A stretch of 13,389 nucleotides of DNA from Chloroflexota bacterium (GTDB lineage: Bacteria; Chloroflexota; Anaerolineae; UBA3071). The notes beneath the pieces are model-generated. The model was given only the letters and a program-made list of their open reading frames with translations. It was not told where the DNA came from and made no database searches. A program made the translations under genes and the position numbers. The stretch covers positions 1-13,389 of the forward strand of contig JACNHM010000272.1 in the NCBI GenBank assembly GCA_014383605.1. Reading direction: 5' to 3'. Below, piece after piece: positions 12,234 through 13,389 of the stretch (the first letter of the stretch is position 1; the number at the start of each line of letters is the position of its first letter).

Positions 12234-13181
12234 TCACTTGCGTTCAGCGTATCGTTTAACAAATCGATCCTCCGCCAGCTTCGGCGGCAGGAGCAGCGTC
12301 AGCGCTTGGGGCCTGATTTCGATGCGCAGTGGCGTGGTGCCGAAGGGCTCGCCGTCCAGTTGCACGGGCATGGGCTGGGAGGTCTCGATCTCCACGCGGC
12401 GGGCCTGGTAGTAGCTGACGCGGGGATTGCCGATGTGACGCCGCAGGAGGACGGTGAAGGCATGGTAGAAGATGACGGGAACGCCTTGGCCGTGGAAGAA
12501 GCATACGTCCAGCAGGCCATCATTCAGGCGGGCGGCGGGCGCGATGTGGAAGTAGCGTCCATACAGCCCAATGTTGCTGGCCAGGGCCAGGATCAGGCGG
12601 CTGGTGACGCGGTGGCCGTCAATGAGCACCGTGGCCCGCGTGCCGGCGTAGGTGCGCAGGGTCAGAACGACGAAGACGAGGAAGCCCACCAGACCCAGCC
12701 GCCGCTTCACCTGCCGTTGGGTTTCAAGTCCTCTGATGATCTCGGCATCCAGGCCAACGCCAGCCCAGGAGAAGAAGTGATGGCCGTTGGCCCAGCCCAG
12801 GTCGACGCGGCGCGGCACGCTGTCCAGGAGCAACTGCGCGGCATCTTCCAGGGCGAAGGGGTGCAGCGTGCCGGGTTTCGGCAGCCCCAGGTCGCGGGCC
12901 AGCACGTTGCCGCTGCCCAGGGGGAAGATGCCCAGCGCAATGTCGCTGCCGGCCAACCCATCCGCCACCTGCCCGATGGTGCCGTCGCCGCCGGCGACGA
13001 TGACCACGTCGTAGTCGGAGGCCGTGGCCTGGCGAGCCCAGGCCGCTGTGTCGGCCGGTTTCTCCGTCGTTCGCCAGGTGACCTGCCAGCCGTGCTGTTT
13101 CAAGCGTTCCACCGCCCGGCGCAGTCCCCAGCGATGGCCGTACATCCCCGCCGCGGGATTGTGGATCAACAAAGCGTTCAT
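12234..13181 (-). CDS. Diacylglycerol kinase-like lipid kinase (DagK/YegS family)
   Basis: A 315-residue member of the DAGK catalytic superfamily. The nucleotide-binding GGDGT is at 64-68 and PLGSGN at 87-92, followed by LARDLGLP. The C-terminal half has the family beta-sandwich with GVGLDAEI, NDGLLDVCFF and VQLDGEPFG. Such enzymes phosphorylate diacylglycerol or a related lipid alcohol. Next to psd and pssA it may recycle diacylglycerol to phosphatidic acid, the precursor of CDP-diacylglycerol; sphingosine or other lipids cannot be excluded. ATG 13181 has no ribosome binding site, and the -10 box begins only 10 nt away, so the mRNA may be leaderless. A hairpin follows the gene. Confidence 0.9.
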   Translation of the reverse strand: MNALLIHNPAAGMYGHRWGLRRAVERLKQHGWQVTWRTTEKPADTAAWARQATASDYDVVIVAGGDGTIGQVADGLAGSDIALGIFPLGSGNVLARDLGLPKPGTLHPFALEDAAQLLLDSVPRRVDLGWANGHHFFSWAGVGLDAEIIRGLETQRQVKRRLGLVGFLVFVVLTLRTYAGTRATVLIDGHRVTSRLILALASNIGLYGRYFHIAPAARLNDGLLDVCFFHGQGVPVIFYHAFTVLLRRHIGNPRVSYYQARRVEIETSQPMPVQLDGEPFGTTPLRIEIRPQALTLLLPPKLAEDRFVKRYAERK

Positions 13182-13190
13182 CGTAGCTGC

Positions 13191-13220
13191 ATTCTACCAC
13201 ACTTTGGCGGGATCTGACAA
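13191..13220 (-). promoter_or_regulatory. Promoter of the lipid kinase gene
   Basis: -35 TTGTCA (13215-13220) and -10 TAGAAT (13191-13196), each five of six consensus bases, with an 18-nt spacer. The predicted start site, near 13184, is about 3 nt from the ATG. The 8-bp array begins 11 nt beyond the -35 box. Confidence 0.7.
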
Positions 13221-13230
13221 TTGAGCGTGT

Positions 13231-13389
13231 GGGAGTATGGGAGCGGGGGCGCAAAGGAGCGGGGGAGCAGAGGAGCAGGGGAGCGGGGGAGCGGGGGAGC
13301 AGGGGAGCAGGGGGGCAGGGGAGCAGGGGAGCAGGGGAGCAGGGGAGCAGAGGTGCAGGGGAGCAAGGGAGCAAGGGAGCACAGGAGCA
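13231..13389. repeat. 8-bp tandem array (GGGAGCAG), 20 units, cut by the window end
   Basis: From 13231 to the window end the sequence divides without a single slip into 8-mers: 19 complete units and 7 bases of a twentieth. The consensus is GGGAGCAG; the commonest variants are GGGAGCGG, AGGAGCAG and GGGAGCAA. Units in the middle are most uniform. All minus-strand frames through it are open and Pro/Leu/Ser-rich, an effect of the repeat and not a gene. Confidence 0.9.

Noticed and set aside
12156..13217. Open frame of 353 codons on the + strand
   Set aside because: Antisense to the lipid kinase gene, which has clear motifs; begins in the repeat hairpin.
13178..13382. Pro/Leu/Ser/Cys-rich frames on the - strand
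   Set aside because: Three frames all open through the 8-bp array; a product of the repeat, not a protein.
13231..13389. Possible CRISPR array
   Set aside because: Period is 8 bp with no unique spacers.

Overview
The window looks like a chromosomal segment of a GC-rich, Gram-positive-like bacterium, most probably a member of the Chloroflexota (Anaerolineae/Caldilineae-like). This is inferred from family content, not from a database search: a threonyl-tRNA synthetase without a TGS domain placed under a T-box leader, a bacterial translin-family protein next to a DUF3467 protein, a FemAB-type acyltransferase, and intergenic regions crowded with short tandem repeats of 7 to 9 bp.

Layout, left to right. 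(1) 35-935 (+): a type VII toxin-antitoxin pair, MntA-like nucleotidyltransferase and HepT-like HEPN toxin, closed by a strong terminator. (2) 1030-2106 (+): a FemAB/FemX-like aminoacyl transferase, also with a terminator. (3) 2292-4529 (-): thrS followed by two small overlapping genes of unknown function, the first apparently eroded at its 5' end by a 9-bp repeat. (4) 4530-5090: a rich regulatory region with consensus promoters in both directions, a Thr T-box leader with terminator, a three-way-junction palindrome and a heptamer repeat. (5) 5107-5811 (+): an HTH protein with a LAGLIDADG-like C-terminal region. (6) 5858-5931 (-): tRNA-Val(GAC) with its own promoter and terminator. (7) 6074-7035 (+): DUF3467 protein and translin-family protein. 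(8) 7080-8980 (-): xseA-xseB-yjbQ (exonuclease VII plus a YjbQ/UPF0047 protein), converging on the translin gene; the convergence point is a perfect inverted repeat whose outer ends are the two stop codons. (9) 9250-9832 (-): a ribbon-helix-helix antitoxin and MazF-like toxin. (10) 9967-13181 (-): phospholipid genes, namely a DagK/YegS-like lipid kinase, then psd, pssA and a DUF374-type acyltransferase. Psd and PssA together make phosphatidylethanolamine. (11) 13231-13389: a strict 8-bp tandem array running off the window edge.

The genes themselves are mostly recognisable families. The most unusual feature is at the gene borders. At least five short-period repeat families (9-bp TCTGTGNNN, 9-bp CACGAARGN, 7-bp CGTAAAA, 7-bp GGTTTCA, 8-bp GGGAGCAG) and two multi-stem palindromic elements sit directly at gene boundaries. 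Here they supply stop codons, in-frame GTG start codons, a bidirectional hairpin, or appear to have overwritten a gene's 5' end. I found no CRISPR array, transposase, prophage or rRNA.
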